A DNA stretch of 64,000 bases from GCA-2794515 sp034436155 (GCA_034436155.1 DAOTVP010000047.1:1-64000); one strand, 5' to 3'. Positions 1-8,880 are shown, counted from the stretch's first letter. Program-made: numbers and translations. The notes: generated from the sequence alone by a model not told the origin.

Positions 1-1
1 C

Positions 2-124
2 CGTGTTTTTCAGTGTCAGGGTTGTGGACACACATTAGGGCGTGACCACAACGCGGCAATCAACATTTTAGAGGCGGGACATCGCCACATGCTGTCTCAG
101 TCAACGGAAGCCCTTGCGACTTAG
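2..124 (+). CDS. tnpB: TnpB (IS200/IS605 OrfB) RNA-guided nuclease, C-terminal fragment
   Basis: The reading frame enters from outside the window and gives 40 residues before TAG. It contains the second half of the TnpB zinc ribbon (CQGCG) followed by GRDHNAAINIL, the conserved RuvC-III-like segment with the catalytic Asp of TnpB/Cas12-type nucleases. The rest of the protein lies upstream. TnpB is an RNA-guided DNA nuclease that helps IS200/IS605 elements persist at their donor site. Whether the copy is intact cannot be judged from here. The family call is firm from the CxxCG and DxNAAxNI motifs and from the right-end hairpin that follows directly. Confidence 0.9.
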   Translation, partial: RVFQCQGCGHTLGRDHNAAINILEAGHRHMLSQSTEALAT

Positions 125-181
125 CGAGGCTGTTGGCGTTAACGGCAGAAGCCCCTGCCTTTAGGCATGGGGAGTATGTCA
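125..181 (+). mobile_element. Right end of the IS200/IS605-type element, omega RNA 3' scaffold
   Basis: Just after the tnpB stop codon is a hairpin with arms at 152-159 (cccctgcc) and 164-172 (ggcatgggg, one bulged t) and a 4-nt loop, then gagtatgtcac. A GC-rich hairpin close to the tnpB 3' end followed by a short conserved tail is the usual right end of these elements, and in characterised cases it is the 3' part of the guide RNA (omega RNA/reRNA). The guide would be read from the flanking DNA starting near 182. The exact element boundary is inferred. Confidence 0.65.
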
Positions 182-228
182 CAGTGTATATACATCTTTT
201 TGAAATCACGAAAGTTTAGCCGATTGCC

Positions 229-1782
229 ATGTGTATCAAGCGACTCGCCATCATCATACTCTTACTTTTTATAGGGATAATCCCTGGTTATGCCCAATCC
301 AGCACCGCGCCCGATTATAAAATTTGGGTGGTCTCGTTGCCCGAATTATCGGGCGATAACGCCACATTCAGCATCAAATTTGGCTTGCTCAATGTCGGTA
401 TAGATGCCACCACATCCGCCACCGTACAGATTTATCCCCTGACGGATGTGAATCAGATCATCACCCAGACCTCTGTCACCCCGCTACGTCGTAACGAAGT
501 GCGCGAAGTGGTGATGAATTTCCCCGTGCGGACATTGCCCGCAGGCGAACAAGTGCCGTTGGGGGTGCGCGTATTACTCGCAGAAGAAGCCAGCAATACT
601 TTGCTCGATAATAACGCCTCATTCAGTGTGTCTGTGCCGTTGTATGCGGGCGAACAAATCGCGCCTGTGGTGGATCAAACCCCTACATCTACCCAACAAA
701 TACCAACGCTTTTACCCGAAGGCGTGATTCGCATCCCGATTATCAATGTGGATGTCGACCTGAATAATAACGAACAGCGTGCCATATTTGCGGGTGTTTT
801 GGCGGGGGTATGTCTGCTGATTCTGATACTCATCCTCATCGCCCGTGTGTTATTTCGCAAAGTGCCGTTATTCGGCAGTTATAAACCCCCCTATAGCACC
901 GTCAGCCAATATGACCGCAATACCACCATGGGGCGCAGGCAACTTTGGCAACAACATGCCCAAAATAACACGGTGCAATACCCATGTAGGCAAGGTACAT
1001 ACCACGCTCGCAAATTGTTACTCGGCACGAATGGGCGGTATTTAGATGGCTGGCGCATCACCGCTTTTCGCATGATGCAATACGATATGTACGGCAGAAT
1101 CACCCGTAGCCAAGTGTTAGCCACTCAAAATTGGGTCAGACGCTTGAATAAAATCGCGCATAAAGGCGGACGGCTCAAACCCAAGCAGATTTCGCGCCGT
1201 GTGTTGCCGATTGCCAAATGGATGAGCAAACAATTCAAAAAACGCCTCACCCCAAAAACAGGCTTGCTCTCGATCGCGCTGGATGTGCGCTTTGAGGGCA
1301 GGCATGGCGAAGTACGAATCGTGTTTGAATTGCACGATTGTCATCAGGGAATGCCCGCCTTGCTCGACCAATGGGATCCCGACATGATTATCATGGGGCG
1401 CACGTTGCACGAAAGTTATACCTATACCATCAGTGGTCAAAATAACACCGAGACCTATCGCCAATTCAAAAAACGGCTTCAGACTGATATTCAACAATGC
1501 CTCGTTGAATTATGCCAAGTGATAACCGTTGCCTATCCAGAACCGATCATCTCTGCGCCCAATTTTCTCAATCCGCCCACGCATCCCACCAGTAGCCCGC
1601 CGACAGAACGTGGGATGCCCGTTGTATCGCTCAAAACGCCAACTTCACCCGTCACCGAGCGTGTGATTGTCGAAATCCCAACCGAACACAATATGTTTTC
1701 TGCGAATCCACCACCACCTAGTTTAGAAGGATTGTCGGATGAAACCCAACAACACACCCCAAATGACGATGATTGGCAATAA
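229..1782 (+). CDS. Membrane-anchored protein with secreted N-terminal domain, function unknown
   Basis: 517 residues. An N-terminal signal peptide (about residues 1-23, ending GYAQ) is followed by a beta-rich extracellular domain (about 30-140) resembling an Ig-like/CARDB fold, a short Thr/Pro linker, one transmembrane helix (about 186-209), and a basic cytoplasmic domain of about 220 residues with a Pro/Thr-rich tail. I recognise no catalytic motif. The start is the only ATG in front of the signal peptide; its ribosome-binding site is weak. The gene begins 48 bases after the transposon right end, so its native promoter may have been displaced. Its 3' end overlaps the following metallopeptidase gene by 44 bases, suggesting co-translation. 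Confidence 0.75.
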   Translation: MCIKRLAIIILLLFIGIIPGYAQSSTAPDYKIWVVSLPELSGDNATFSIKFGLLNVGIDATTSATVQIYPLTDVNQIITQTSVTPLRRNEVREVVMNFPVRTLPAGEQVPLGVRVLLAEEASNTLLDNNASFSVSVPLYAGEQIAPVVDQTPTSTQQIPTLLPEGVIRIPIINVDVDLNNNEQRAIFAGVLAGVCLLILILILIARVLFRKVPLFGSYKPPYSTVSQYDRNTTMGRRQLWQQHAQNNTVQYPCRQGTYHARKLLLGTNGRYLDGWRITAFRMMQYDMYGRITRSQVLATQNWVRRLNKIAHKGGRLKPKQISRRVLPIAKWMSKQFKKRLTPKTGLLSIALDVRFEGRHGEVRIVFELHDCHQGMPALLDQWDPDMIIMGRTLHESYTYTISGQNNTETYRQFKKRLQTDIQQCLVELCQVITVAYPEPIISAPNFLNPPTHPTSSPPTERGMPVVSLKTPTSPVTERVIVEIPTEHNMFSANPPPPSLEGLSDETQQHTPNDDDWQ

Positions 1783-3691
1783 AACCCATTATCCCAAAAC
1801 GATAAATATGTCTGTAAGGGCGCAATATATTGCGCCCTTACATCTGTTTATCTTGCTGTTTATGTTTATTCTCATCCCCTATAGCCTATCGGCGCAAAAT
1901 ACCATGCCCTCGTCATCACCACAGGATACCGTCACGGCGCTACAACATGCCGTCATCCCCATCAACAATCCGTTCACAATTGCAGAACGGTTATATGGTA
2001 TCGAAGCACCAACCGCGCCCATCGAAGCGCCGATTTATCGGCGTGGCGACCGTGATGAATTTTGGGTATCGGATAATAGCGCACGACAATCGCGCCAAAT
2101 CATGGCGGAATTAAAGGCTATCGGTCTACATGCCTATTTTTGGGTTGAAGTGGGCGAAAATGTGCGCCAAAGAGATTTACAAGCCCTTGCCGATGCGTTT
2201 GATAATGATATTTATCAGCAAGTGCGCGATATTTGGGGGTCTGAACCGTATTTAGGGGTAGATGGCGATCCGCGAGTTCATATCTTATTCGCACGCGGAT
2301 TGGGTTTTGGGACGGCGGCGTATTTCTCGCGCAAGCATAATTATCCCGAAATCGTCTCCACCCATTCCAACGCCCGCGAGATGTTTTTCGTGAATTTATC
2401 CACCATAAGCGACCTGAATAGCACCTTTTTACGCAGTACGCTGGCGCACGAATTTCAGCACATGATTCGCGCCAACATCACTCCGAATGAAGATTCGTGG
2501 CTCAATGAAGCCTTCTCGACCTTCACCGAAGGGTATTTGGGGTATGAAGCCGCAGGGCGCTATCCATCTGAATTTTTGAACAACCCCGAAACGCAACTCA
2601 GCGCGTTTGGCATCGCGCCCAACCGCCTCGCCGAATATGGGGCAGGCTATCTATTTTTGACCTATATCTATGACCACTATGGCATAGAGGCGATTCAAGC
2701 CATATCGCAAAATCCGATGAATGGCATGTTTGGGGTGAATCAGGTTGCGATAGATTTTGGAGCAGGAACTCATGCAGACGTATTCGCCGATTGGGTATTG
2801 GCGAATTTGATACAAGATGCCGATACGCTCTCTTTCGGCTATCGTAGTCTGACGACCCTCATCCCACCCGCCACACGGCGCTTGAATGGTCGCCAAAATC
2901 AGCTTGACCGCACCCTATCACAATATGCCACCCATTATTATGAATTAGCGGATTTTCGCGGTGGCGATACGCTCACCTTAACGTTGGAGATGCCCGAAAC
3001 TGCGCCCCTCGTCCGCACACATCCGCATAGCGGAGAACGGTTTTGGTATAGCAACCGTGCCGATGTGAGTCATACGCGCTTGTATCGTCAATTTGATTTA
3101 TCGGCTGTGACCAGCGCCACCTTCACCTATCAGCTATGGGCAGATTTAGAACCCGATTGGGATTATGGCTATCTGCTCATCAGCACTGATGGTGGCGAGT
3201 CGTGGCAAACCATCCAAACCGAGACCATGACCACCGACAACCCCGTTGGCAATCGTTATGGTGATGCCGCGTATAGCCTCTTGACAGGGCGTTGGATAAA
3301 AGAACAGGTCATTTTGGATGATTATGTCGGGGGCGAAATTTGGCTCAGTTTTGACGTGATAACCGATGATGCCGTCAATTATTCGGGCATGGTGATTGAT
3401 GATGTGGCACTCCCCGAAATTGGCTATTACAGCGATTTTGAGACCGATGATGGCGGTTGGATAAGCGAAGGTTGGGTATGGGTGACGAATCATGTCCCAC
3501 AACAGGCTTGGTTACAAGTTGTTGAATATTTACCCGATGGTATCACTGTGAGGCGGCAGTTGTTGCCCGATGACATAGCCCCCCTGACGATAGATAGCCG
3601 AACTGAGCGGCTATTCATCGCCATATCGCCGATAGCACCTGTGACGACCATTCCTGTTGAATACACGTTGACGATTCGGTTGGATGATTAA
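1739..3691 (+). CDS. Secreted zinc metallopeptidase, M30/immune inhibitor A-like
   Basis: 650 residues. After a long basic N-region and a hydrophobic core (about 34-50, cleavage near SLSAQ), the catalytic domain carries HEFQH (237-241), two zinc-binding His and the catalytic Glu, and a downstream NEAFSTFTE block whose Glu (257) is the likely third zinc ligand. The HEFQH plus WLNEA spacing resembles M30-type peptidases. The C-terminal third (STDGGESWQ, FDVITDDAVNYSGMVIDD, then a second DFETDDGGW block) resembles the MAM-like domains of immune inhibitor A (M6). The start at 1739 has AAGGA seven bases upstream; an internal ATG at 1808 has no visible ribosome-binding site. A perfect 30-bp palindrome (1813-1842) lies in the signal-peptide coding part. 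Probably a secreted protein-degrading enzyme. Confidence 0.82.
   Translation: MKPNNTPQMTMIGNKTHYPKTINMSVRAQYIAPLHLFILLFMFILIPYSLSAQNTMPSSSPQDTVTALQHAVIPINNPFTIAERLYGIEAPTAPIEAPIYRRGDRDEFWVSDNSARQSRQIMAELKAIGLHAYFWVEVGENVRQRDLQALADAFDNDIYQQVRDIWGSEPYLGVDGDPRVHILFARGLGFGTAAYFSRKHNYPEIVSTHSNAREMFFVNLSTISDLNSTFLRSTLAHEFQHMIRANITPNEDSWLNEAFSTFTEGYLGYEAAGRYPSEFLNNPETQLSAFGIAPNRLAEYGAGYLFLTYIYDHYGIEAIQAISQNPMNGMFGVNQVAIDFGAGTHADVFADWVLANLIQDADTLSFGYRSLTTLIPPATRRLNGRQNQLDRTLSQYATHYYELADFRGGDTLTLTLEMPETAPLVRTHPHSGERFWYSNRADVSHTRLYRQFDLSAVTSATFTYQLWADLEPDWDYGYLLISTDGGESWQTIQTETMTTDNPVGNRYGDAAYSLLTGRWIKEQVILDDYVGGEIWLSFDVITDDAVNYSGMVIDDVALPEIGYYSDFETDDGGWISEGWVWVTNHVPQQAWLQVVEYLPDGITVRRQLLPDDIAPLTIDSRTERLFIAISPIAPVTTIPVEYTLTIRLDD
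1813..1842. repeat. Perfect 30-bp palindrome inside the signal-peptide coding region
   Basis: The left arm TGTAAGGGCGCAATA (1813-1827) is followed without a loop by its exact reverse complement. It is read in frame as about ten codons just upstream of the hydrophobic core of the metallopeptidase signal peptide. It resembles the palindromes in intergenic gaps of this window (for example 50919-50940). Confidence 0.9.
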
Positions 3692-3708
3692 TCGTCTTTA
3701 ATTTTTTA

Positions 3709-3808
3709 GGTGGATAGACGAGGCAACAGCCTCTAATCCGCCAGTACAAACTTAAAAATTTTCGTGATTTGTACGGGACGATTTAGCGCGAAGTGCGTAT
3801 ATCGTCCC
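3709..3808. repeat. Pair of palindromic repeats in the gap after the metallopeptidase gene
   Basis: Two imperfect palindromes sit in the 171-base gap between convergent genes: one with ends ggtggat (3709-3715) and atccgcc (3736-3742), the other with gggacgat (3775-3782) and atcgtccc (3801-3808) around a core ttagcgcg-aag-tgcgtat. The second matches the elements at 20203, 51955 and 61239. A degenerate ggacgtgc..gcgcc unit follows at about 3838-3855. They may also serve as bidirectional transcription stops between the convergent genes. Confidence 0.85.
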
Positions 3809-3862
3809 TATTCCCCAATAATCTTTTTATGTCTGTACGGACGTGCTTGTGCGCCTTCATGC

Positions 3863-4249
3863 TTAAACTTCCCACACAGGAATACCCGCCAAGATGCGCC
3901 GTAATTGGTCTGGAAATTTGGCGAGGCTCAACGGTTTGCCCAAAAAGCTATGAAAGCCAGCTTTGCGGGCAACATCAATTTCGCTATTATGTACGGTATA
4001 CGCCACAATCGGCACATCGGCGAATTGCGGTTTTTGTTTGAGCGTGGCTAAAATCTCAAAGCCGTCATAATTGGGTAATTCTAAATCTAAAAAGACCACA
4101 TCTAATTTATCAAGTGTCTCTAAAACTGCCTCTAAATGCTGAACGAACTGCACGGCGGTGAACTCAACCCCTTGCCGTGAGAGCATCATGGTTAACACTT
4201 CGATGTTGGTTTTACTATCGTCAATAATAAGCGCGTGCGGTGCAGACAT
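3863..4249 (-). CDS. CheY-like single-domain response regulator (third of three)
   Basis: 128 residues forming one receiver domain and nothing else. The acidic pocket is D10/D11, the phospho-acceptor D55 (VVFLDLELPNYDG), the switch Thr T85 (VAYT) and the conserved Lys K105 (GKP). The C-terminal tail ends GIPVWEV, matching the G-x-x-(V/I)-W tails of the two neighbouring receivers, so the three arose by tandem duplication. It is last in a minus-strand cluster headed by a NarL-type regulator and a large histidine kinase, the probable phosphodonor. Without an output domain it probably acts by protein contact or as a phosphate sink. Confidence 0.9.
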   Translation of the reverse strand: MSAPHALIIDDSKTNIEVLTMMLSRQGVEFTAVQFVQHLEAVLETLDKLDVVFLDLELPNYDGFEILATLKQKPQFADVPIVAYTVHNSEIDVARKAGFHSFLGKPLSLAKFPDQLRRILAGIPVWEV

Positions 4250-4276
4250 AATGATGTATCCTTTGCATGGTGGTTG

Positions 4277-4678
4277 TTAATCCCAAATAGATTGACCGTT
4301 AAAAATGACATTCAGTTTTTCGATGAAAGTCTGCATCGTGATAGGTTTGCTAATAAATCCAGAAAACCCCTTCGCTTGCGCTTTGGGGATCTCGATAGTT
4401 GGGTCAGATGCCGAGATCGCCACAATCGGGATGTGTTTGAATTGTGGATATTGACGGATAATATCGAACACATCATATCCGCTCACGTTCATCGGGAACA
4501 TCAAATCGAGCAAAATGAGGTCGGGATGTACATGTTGTAGCTTGGAAATGATCAGTTCTGCGAATCCCCATTTATCAAATTCAATTTTTGCCCCTGCTGA
4601 TTCGACAATCATCTGTACCACATCCCGATTATTCGGGTCGTCTTCAATATAAAAGATGGTTTTTCCTACAAGGCTCAT
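4277..4678 (-). CDS. CheY-like single-domain response regulator (second of three)
   Basis: 133 residues, a lone receiver domain. Acidic pocket E12/D13/D14, phospho-acceptor D58 (LILLDLMFP), conserved Lys K111 (SKP), C-terminal tail QSIWD. The position that is usually Ser/Thr after beta-4 reads AISAS, so the switch residue is probably a Ser. It is separated by 27 bases from the next receiver downstream and 18 bases from the one upstream, consistent with a single transcript with the histidine kinase at 5182-8016. Confidence 0.9.
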   Translation of the reverse strand: MSLVGKTIFYIEDDPNNRDVVQMIVESAGAKIEFDKWGFAELIISKLQHVHPDLILLDLMFPMNVSGYDVFDIIRQYPQFKHIPIVAISASDPTIEIPKAQAKGFSGFISKPITMQTFIEKLNVIFNGQSIWD

Positions 4679-4696
4679 ATCTCGCTCGTTTCTTGG

Positions 4697-5098
4697 CTAA
4701 ACAATATGCCATACACTTTCGCCCTGCATGACCCGCCTGAGCAAATCTGGAAAGGTCTGAATGCTCAACGGTTTGGCGATTGCTCCATCAAAACCTGCCT
4801 CGCGTAATTGTTCCACTTCTTCATTCATGACGCTGGCGGTCAATGCCACAATTTTTGAGCCAGCAAAACGGCTATTCTCGCGGATCATGGTCAACATCTG
4901 AAACCCATCATACGGACGCACATGAATATCCAACAAGATAATCGTTGGGGTGTGTGCTAATTGGTTGATGCGTTCCAGAAAGTTGGTGCTATCCTCAAAA
5001 ATGGTGATATTTTTCGATCCAACACCATTTTCGATGATGATTTGCATAATTTGGCGACTCATCGGGTCGTCTTCGACATATAAATAGTGATGTTCCAT
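4697..5098 (-). CDS. CheY-like single-domain response regulator (first of three)
   Basis: 133 residues, one receiver domain. Acidic pocket E9/D10/D11, phospho-acceptor D57 (IILLDIHV), switch Thr T87 (VALTAS), Lys K109 (AKP), tail ESVWHIV. It follows the histidine kinase gene after 83 bases, a gap that holds a small ggacgcgc..gcgcgtc palindrome. Same architecture and tail motif as the next two genes. Likely receives phosphate from the upstream kinase; the target is not deducible. Confidence 0.9.
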   Translation of the reverse strand: MEHHYLYVEDDPMSRQIMQIIIENGVGSKNITIFEDSTNFLERINQLAHTPTIILLDIHVRPYDGFQMLTMIRENSRFAGSKIVALTASVMNEEVEQLREAGFDGAIAKPLSIQTFPDLLRRVMQGESVWHIV

Positions 5099-5148
5099 CG
5101 ATTATAAAACTCCTGTGTCTAAAATCACTTGTTGCTCGCTTCTGTTTG

Positions 5149-5166
5149 GACGCGCAAAAGCGCGTC
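5149..5166. repeat. Short palindrome gacgcgc-aaaa-gcgcgtc
   Basis: Perfect 7-bp arms with a 4-base loop between the histidine kinase and the first receiver gene. It belongs to the same class as 9893-9912, 51901-51920 and 53034-53051. In the transcript it would form a stable hairpin between kinase and receivers and could set their relative expression. Confidence 0.8.
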
Positions 5167-5181
5167 TGTTCAGGCATCAAA

Positions 5182-8016
5182 TCATGCCAGTGATTGTTGC
5201 ATCTCGGTCATGAGTGTTTCGGAACGAATGGGTATGGTCAGATAAAAACTCGCGCCTTGCCCAACCTCGCTTTCGAGCCATAACTTGCCCCCATGAGCTT
5301 CGATGAGCTTTTTGGTGATAGGCAAGCCCAATCCAGTTCCGCCCGCGTGTTTGATGCCGTGTTCGCTTTGGCGGAAGGGTTCAAAAATGATGCCTTGGTC
5401 TTCGACAGAGATGCCCGGACCCGTGTCGATCACGGCGAAGAGTAGCTCATCGGCGCGTTTCTTGACGCTCAGGGTGACACTGCCTTTTTCAGTGAATTTA
5501 CACGCATTCGAGAGTAAGTTGAGCAGAATCTGGCGGATGCGTCGTTTATCGCCCACAATGCGCGGTAAATCGGTGTCTATATCGGTGATGAGCGCCACGT
5601 CTTTGTCTTTTAACAAGGTTTGGCAAGTGGCAATGATGCTATTAAATTCGGGCATAAGGTCTACATTATCTTCGATGAAGAGTTTCATCATGCCCGCCTC
5701 GATTTTGGTCATGTCCAGCACATCGTTAATCAATGCCAGCAAGTGTTTGGCGCTATCGAGCGATTTGCCGAGCGCATCTTTTTGCTTGTCATTCACCTCG
5801 CCCAACATGCCCAACGAGACAAATTCGGTGAAGTTGAGGATGGCATTGAGCGGGGTGCGTAATTCGTGGCTCATACTCGCCAAAAATTGGCTTTTCATCT
5901 GGTCAACGGCGCGGAGTTGTTCGGCGATTTGCACCTGTTCCTGATACAACCGCGCCCGTTCTAATGCCGCCGCCACCAGATCAGATAACCCGCGAATGAG
6001 GCGTTTATCGAAACGGCTAAAGCGATACGGCGTATCGCAAGAAAAACCAATCCGCCCGATAGTCCGCCCTCCAAATACGCAATCTATCCCCAATAACGCT
6101 TGGACATTTTTAACCAAATGCACGCGCTCATCATGTGGGTGGGTTTGAATATAATCTGCCATGTTGTCAATGTGGATGAGCGAATCGCCAGCTGTTTGTG
6201 GATCCCACACAGGCAATATCCCATCGAGGGCGTGTGCCGTTTTTTCGCCTTTGCGAATAATGCCCACTATCCGCGCTTGTTTCGATGTGGCAAAATCGTA
6301 ATTGTCTGCCACCATCAACACCACACTATATTTGAACGGACCGAACACAGCGGCAAACGCATCTAAAATTTGCGTATAGGTGACGGCGGTGTTAATCGCT
6401 TGGCTGAGGCGATAAAATTGTTCTGTCTCTTGTTGGGCTTGTTGGGCTTGCAGATATGCCCGCCGTGCGGTGATATTTTCTGCCAGACGGGGTGCGAGTA
6501 ATTCGATCATGGTGCGAAGCGATGTGGGGAAGGTTTGGTAACTATCCCAATTAATCACCATGAACCCTTCATGACGTTCTTGAGTCCGAAGCGGGATGAT
6601 AATCATCGCCAAAAAGCGCGTTTGGCTGATGATCGCGATCTCTTTTTCGCCCAGCCAACCATTGGTGTGGATATTTTCGATGTATAACGGCGCGTCTGTC
6701 CCAATCAGTCGATATACCACCGGAAATTCACTGGCATCAAAATTCATCAAACGGTCAAAGGTGTTGATGGGCAAAATTTCGCCTTGTTCATTTTGGATGG
6801 CGACGGTGCGTAATTGAATTATGCCGTTATCTTCATAATCCACATACATCAACGCCACACGGGTTGGCATGTGTTGAATGAGGATGGCGCTGAATGCCAC
6901 CAACAGGTCATCTTCTGTGTGGGCATTGTTCACGGCATCGCCAATATCGGCGAGCAACTCTGCCTGAAAACGGGCATCTTCTATGGTGCGGAGCGCCACC
7001 GTTTTTTCGGTGACATCCCGAATCAGGATGAGCGTCCCCGATTGTTCATCATTATCATTGAGAATGTCATTGGTGGTCAGTTCATAATAAGTTTGCGTCT
7101 GTCCATTTAAGATTTGTAACTCGGTATGGACATTATGCGTGGCGATATGCGGTGCAAGCCACACCAGCGCCTCATTCACCAATTTGCCGATAGGTGATTT
7201 GCCCGCGAAGAGCATGTCTTGGGCGCTAGGGTTAATATCCACAATACGCTGGTCAGTATCCAGTACAATCACCGCATCGCGCATGGCTTGTAACACTTTT
7301 TCGCGGGCGCTAGGGACGATATTGAATAACTGATACCGAAATAAGCCAATCGCCACAAAGATATTGCCCAACCCAAACGTAATCGGTTGAAAATCGCGCT
7401 GACCAAATAACGTTACATCGACAATGAACGCAAAACTGCTGATGAGTGGGATGATTAACCCGATGATGACAAATACCAATTGTGTCCGAAAAACACCCGT
7501 TATTTTCCGTAAATAATTGAACAAGATACCCAAAGCCAAGAAACTCAGGATATATGAATAAACGGCTATCAAGCCCAGTACAATGCCCAAATCGTAATAG
7601 AGGACATCAAACGGTTGATTCGGGATGATGACGAAATTGCTCCCCGTCAAGCCGTGCGTATCATTGGTGAAGGCGAGGACGGTGGTGATAATCGGGAAGA
7701 TAGATAACCCGATAGATAATCGCACCAAATTTTTCACAGATATTGAGGTGGTATAAGCCAGCGCGAATATGAATATGGTCACTGGCACTAAAAATGAGCC
7801 GATATATTGAAAATTATCCCAAAAGATCTTTTCAGATAAACTCGGCGCGTTCAGCTCAAATATATAACCGATTGTCCATTGTGCTTGAAATAAGGCGTAA
7901 AATGCGAATGTCAGCGCACCGCGTATCTGCCGATTCTGAAAGGTATATACCGCGATGATAATCGAGATTAAAAATGAAATCGCATATGGGATGAGTGGTA
8001 ATCCAAATTCAAACAT
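5182..8016 (-). CDS. Membrane sensor histidine kinase (7TM-PAS-GAF-GAF-HisKA-HATPase)
   Basis: 944 residues. The N-terminus (about 1-230) has seven to eight hydrophobic helices typical of the 7TM sensor region of HisKA_7TM kinases. A PAS domain (about 235-340, VIVLDTDQRIVDINPSA) and two GAF-like domains (about 350-505 and 535-690) follow. The dimerisation/phosphotransfer domain has H717 in SHELRTPLN. The ATPase domain shows the N box (NLLSNACKF, N837), DTGPGIS, and GGTGLGLPITKKLIEAHGG. There is no receiver domain in the protein; instead three separate receivers follow in the same direction. Upstream is a NarL-type regulator. Likely senses a membrane or soluble signal, but no ligand can be inferred. 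Confidence 0.93.
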   Translation of the reverse strand: MFEFGLPLIPYAISFLISIIIAVYTFQNRQIRGALTFAFYALFQAQWTIGYIFELNAPSLSEKIFWDNFQYIGSFLVPVTIFIFALAYTTSISVKNLVRLSIGLSIFPIITTVLAFTNDTHGLTGSNFVIIPNQPFDVLYYDLGIVLGLIAVYSYILSFLALGILFNYLRKITGVFRTQLVFVIIGLIIPLISSFAFIVDVTLFGQRDFQPITFGLGNIFVAIGLFRYQLFNIVPSAREKVLQAMRDAVIVLDTDQRIVDINPSAQDMLFAGKSPIGKLVNEALVWLAPHIATHNVHTELQILNGQTQTYYELTTNDILNDNDEQSGTLILIRDVTEKTVALRTIEDARFQAELLADIGDAVNNAHTEDDLLVAFSAILIQHMPTRVALMYVDYEDNGIIQLRTVAIQNEQGEILPINTFDRLMNFDASEFPVVYRLIGTDAPLYIENIHTNGWLGEKEIAIISQTRFLAMIIIPLRTQERHEGFMVINWDSYQTFPTSLRTMIELLAPRLAENITARRAYLQAQQAQQETEQFYRLSQAINTAVTYTQILDAFAAVFGPFKYSVVLMVADNYDFATSKQARIVGIIRKGEKTAHALDGILPVWDPQTAGDSLIHIDNMADYIQTHPHDERVHLVKNVQALLGIDCVFGGRTIGRIGFSCDTPYRFSRFDKRLIRGLSDLVAAALERARLYQEQVQIAEQLRAVDQMKSQFLASMSHELRTPLNAILNFTEFVSLGMLGEVNDKQKDALGKSLDSAKHLLALINDVLDMTKIEAGMMKLFIEDNVDLMPEFNSIIATCQTLLKDKDVALITDIDTDLPRIVGDKRRIRQILLNLLSNACKFTEKGSVTLSVKKRADELLFAVIDTGPGISVEDQGIIFEPFRQSEHGIKHAGGTGLGLPITKKLIEAHGGKLWLESEVGQGASFYLTIPIRSETLMTEMQQSLA

Positions 8017-8130
8017 ACATGTGCCTCTATCATGCTGATTTAGATTTATTGTAGGGGATATGATCGGTCGTGGTAACTGGCTAATCAGACGGTTTTTGGC
8101 TGATACGACCTATCTAGTTGGACAGGTAGC

Positions 8131-8778
8131 CTATACAAGGTTATTTTTGGCGGCGATGACAATCGCCTCTGAGCGCGTGGTGACACCCATTTTCACGAGA
8201 ATATTGTTGATATGAAATTTGACGGTCGATTGGCTGATGACCAATTTTTCGGCGATTTCGGGGTTGTTATCGCCTTTCGCCATCAGACGCAGACGCAACA
8301 CCTCTAGCTCACGCCCTGTCAGACCAAAATCACGATTTTCTGTCGCATCTTGAGCCGATTTGAGTAAAATCGAAGTTACTTCGGCAGAGAAAACCGATGC
8401 CCCCGTCATAGCGGTGCGAATCGCGCTGATTAAATCGCCAGAAAGCGCCCCTTTAACCACATATCCTATCGCGCCACTGTCTAACATCGCCCGCACACTG
8501 TCATCATCCTGAAAACTGGATAACACCAAAATTTTGATACGGGGATAGTTGTCGTGTATCATGCGCGTGGCTTCGATGCCGTTGAGATGAGGCATGACCA
8601 CATCCATCAAAATTAAATCGGGTTGTAACTCATCACACAAGCGGATGGCTTCCATGCCGTTGTTTGCCTGCCCGATGAGGTCTATATCGGGCGCGATTTT
8701 GAGGATGGTGGTGACGGCTTGATGCACCCATATGTGGTCATCTACGAGTAAAATACGGATTTTGGTTGGATGGGTCAT
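8131..8778 (-). CDS. NarL/LuxR-family response regulator
   Basis: 215 residues from the internal ATG at 8778 (MTHPTKIRILLVDDH); the longer frame from 8847 adds 23 unusual residues and is not needed. Receiver domain with D14/D15, phospho-acceptor D59 (LILMDVVMP), S87/S88 and K109; C-terminal LuxR-type helix-turn-helix (LTGRELEVLRL to STVKFHINNIL, TRSEAI). It heads the minus-strand cluster, 114 bases before the histidine kinase, and is divergent from the epimerase gene at 8881. It is the only DNA-binding output in the cluster and probably controls this or an unlinked regulon. Confidence 0.92.
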   Translation of the reverse strand: MTHPTKIRILLVDDHIWVHQAVTTILKIAPDIDLIGQANNGMEAIRLCDELQPDLILMDVVMPHLNGIEATRMIHDNYPRIKILVLSSFQDDDSVRAMLDSGAIGYVVKGALSGDLISAIRTAMTGASVFSAEVTSILLKSAQDATENRDFGLTGRELEVLRLRLMAKGDNNPEIAEKLVISQSTVKFHINNILVKMGVTTRSEAIVIAAKNNLV

Positions 8779-8880
8779 ATAGTATTTCCGAAAAATAAAT
8801 CCTATTGCACACATTATAACCGAATTAGATAATAATGATTTGAACACGTATTAAACTTGACCAAATTGAGGAAATTTTTC

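Noticed and set aside
675..860. Short frames overlapping larger genes, on either strand or in other frames
   Set aside because: They lie wholly inside well-supported coding regions, have no ribosome-binding sites and show no domain pattern; they are shadows of the real genes. The same applies to the many other such frames in the window.
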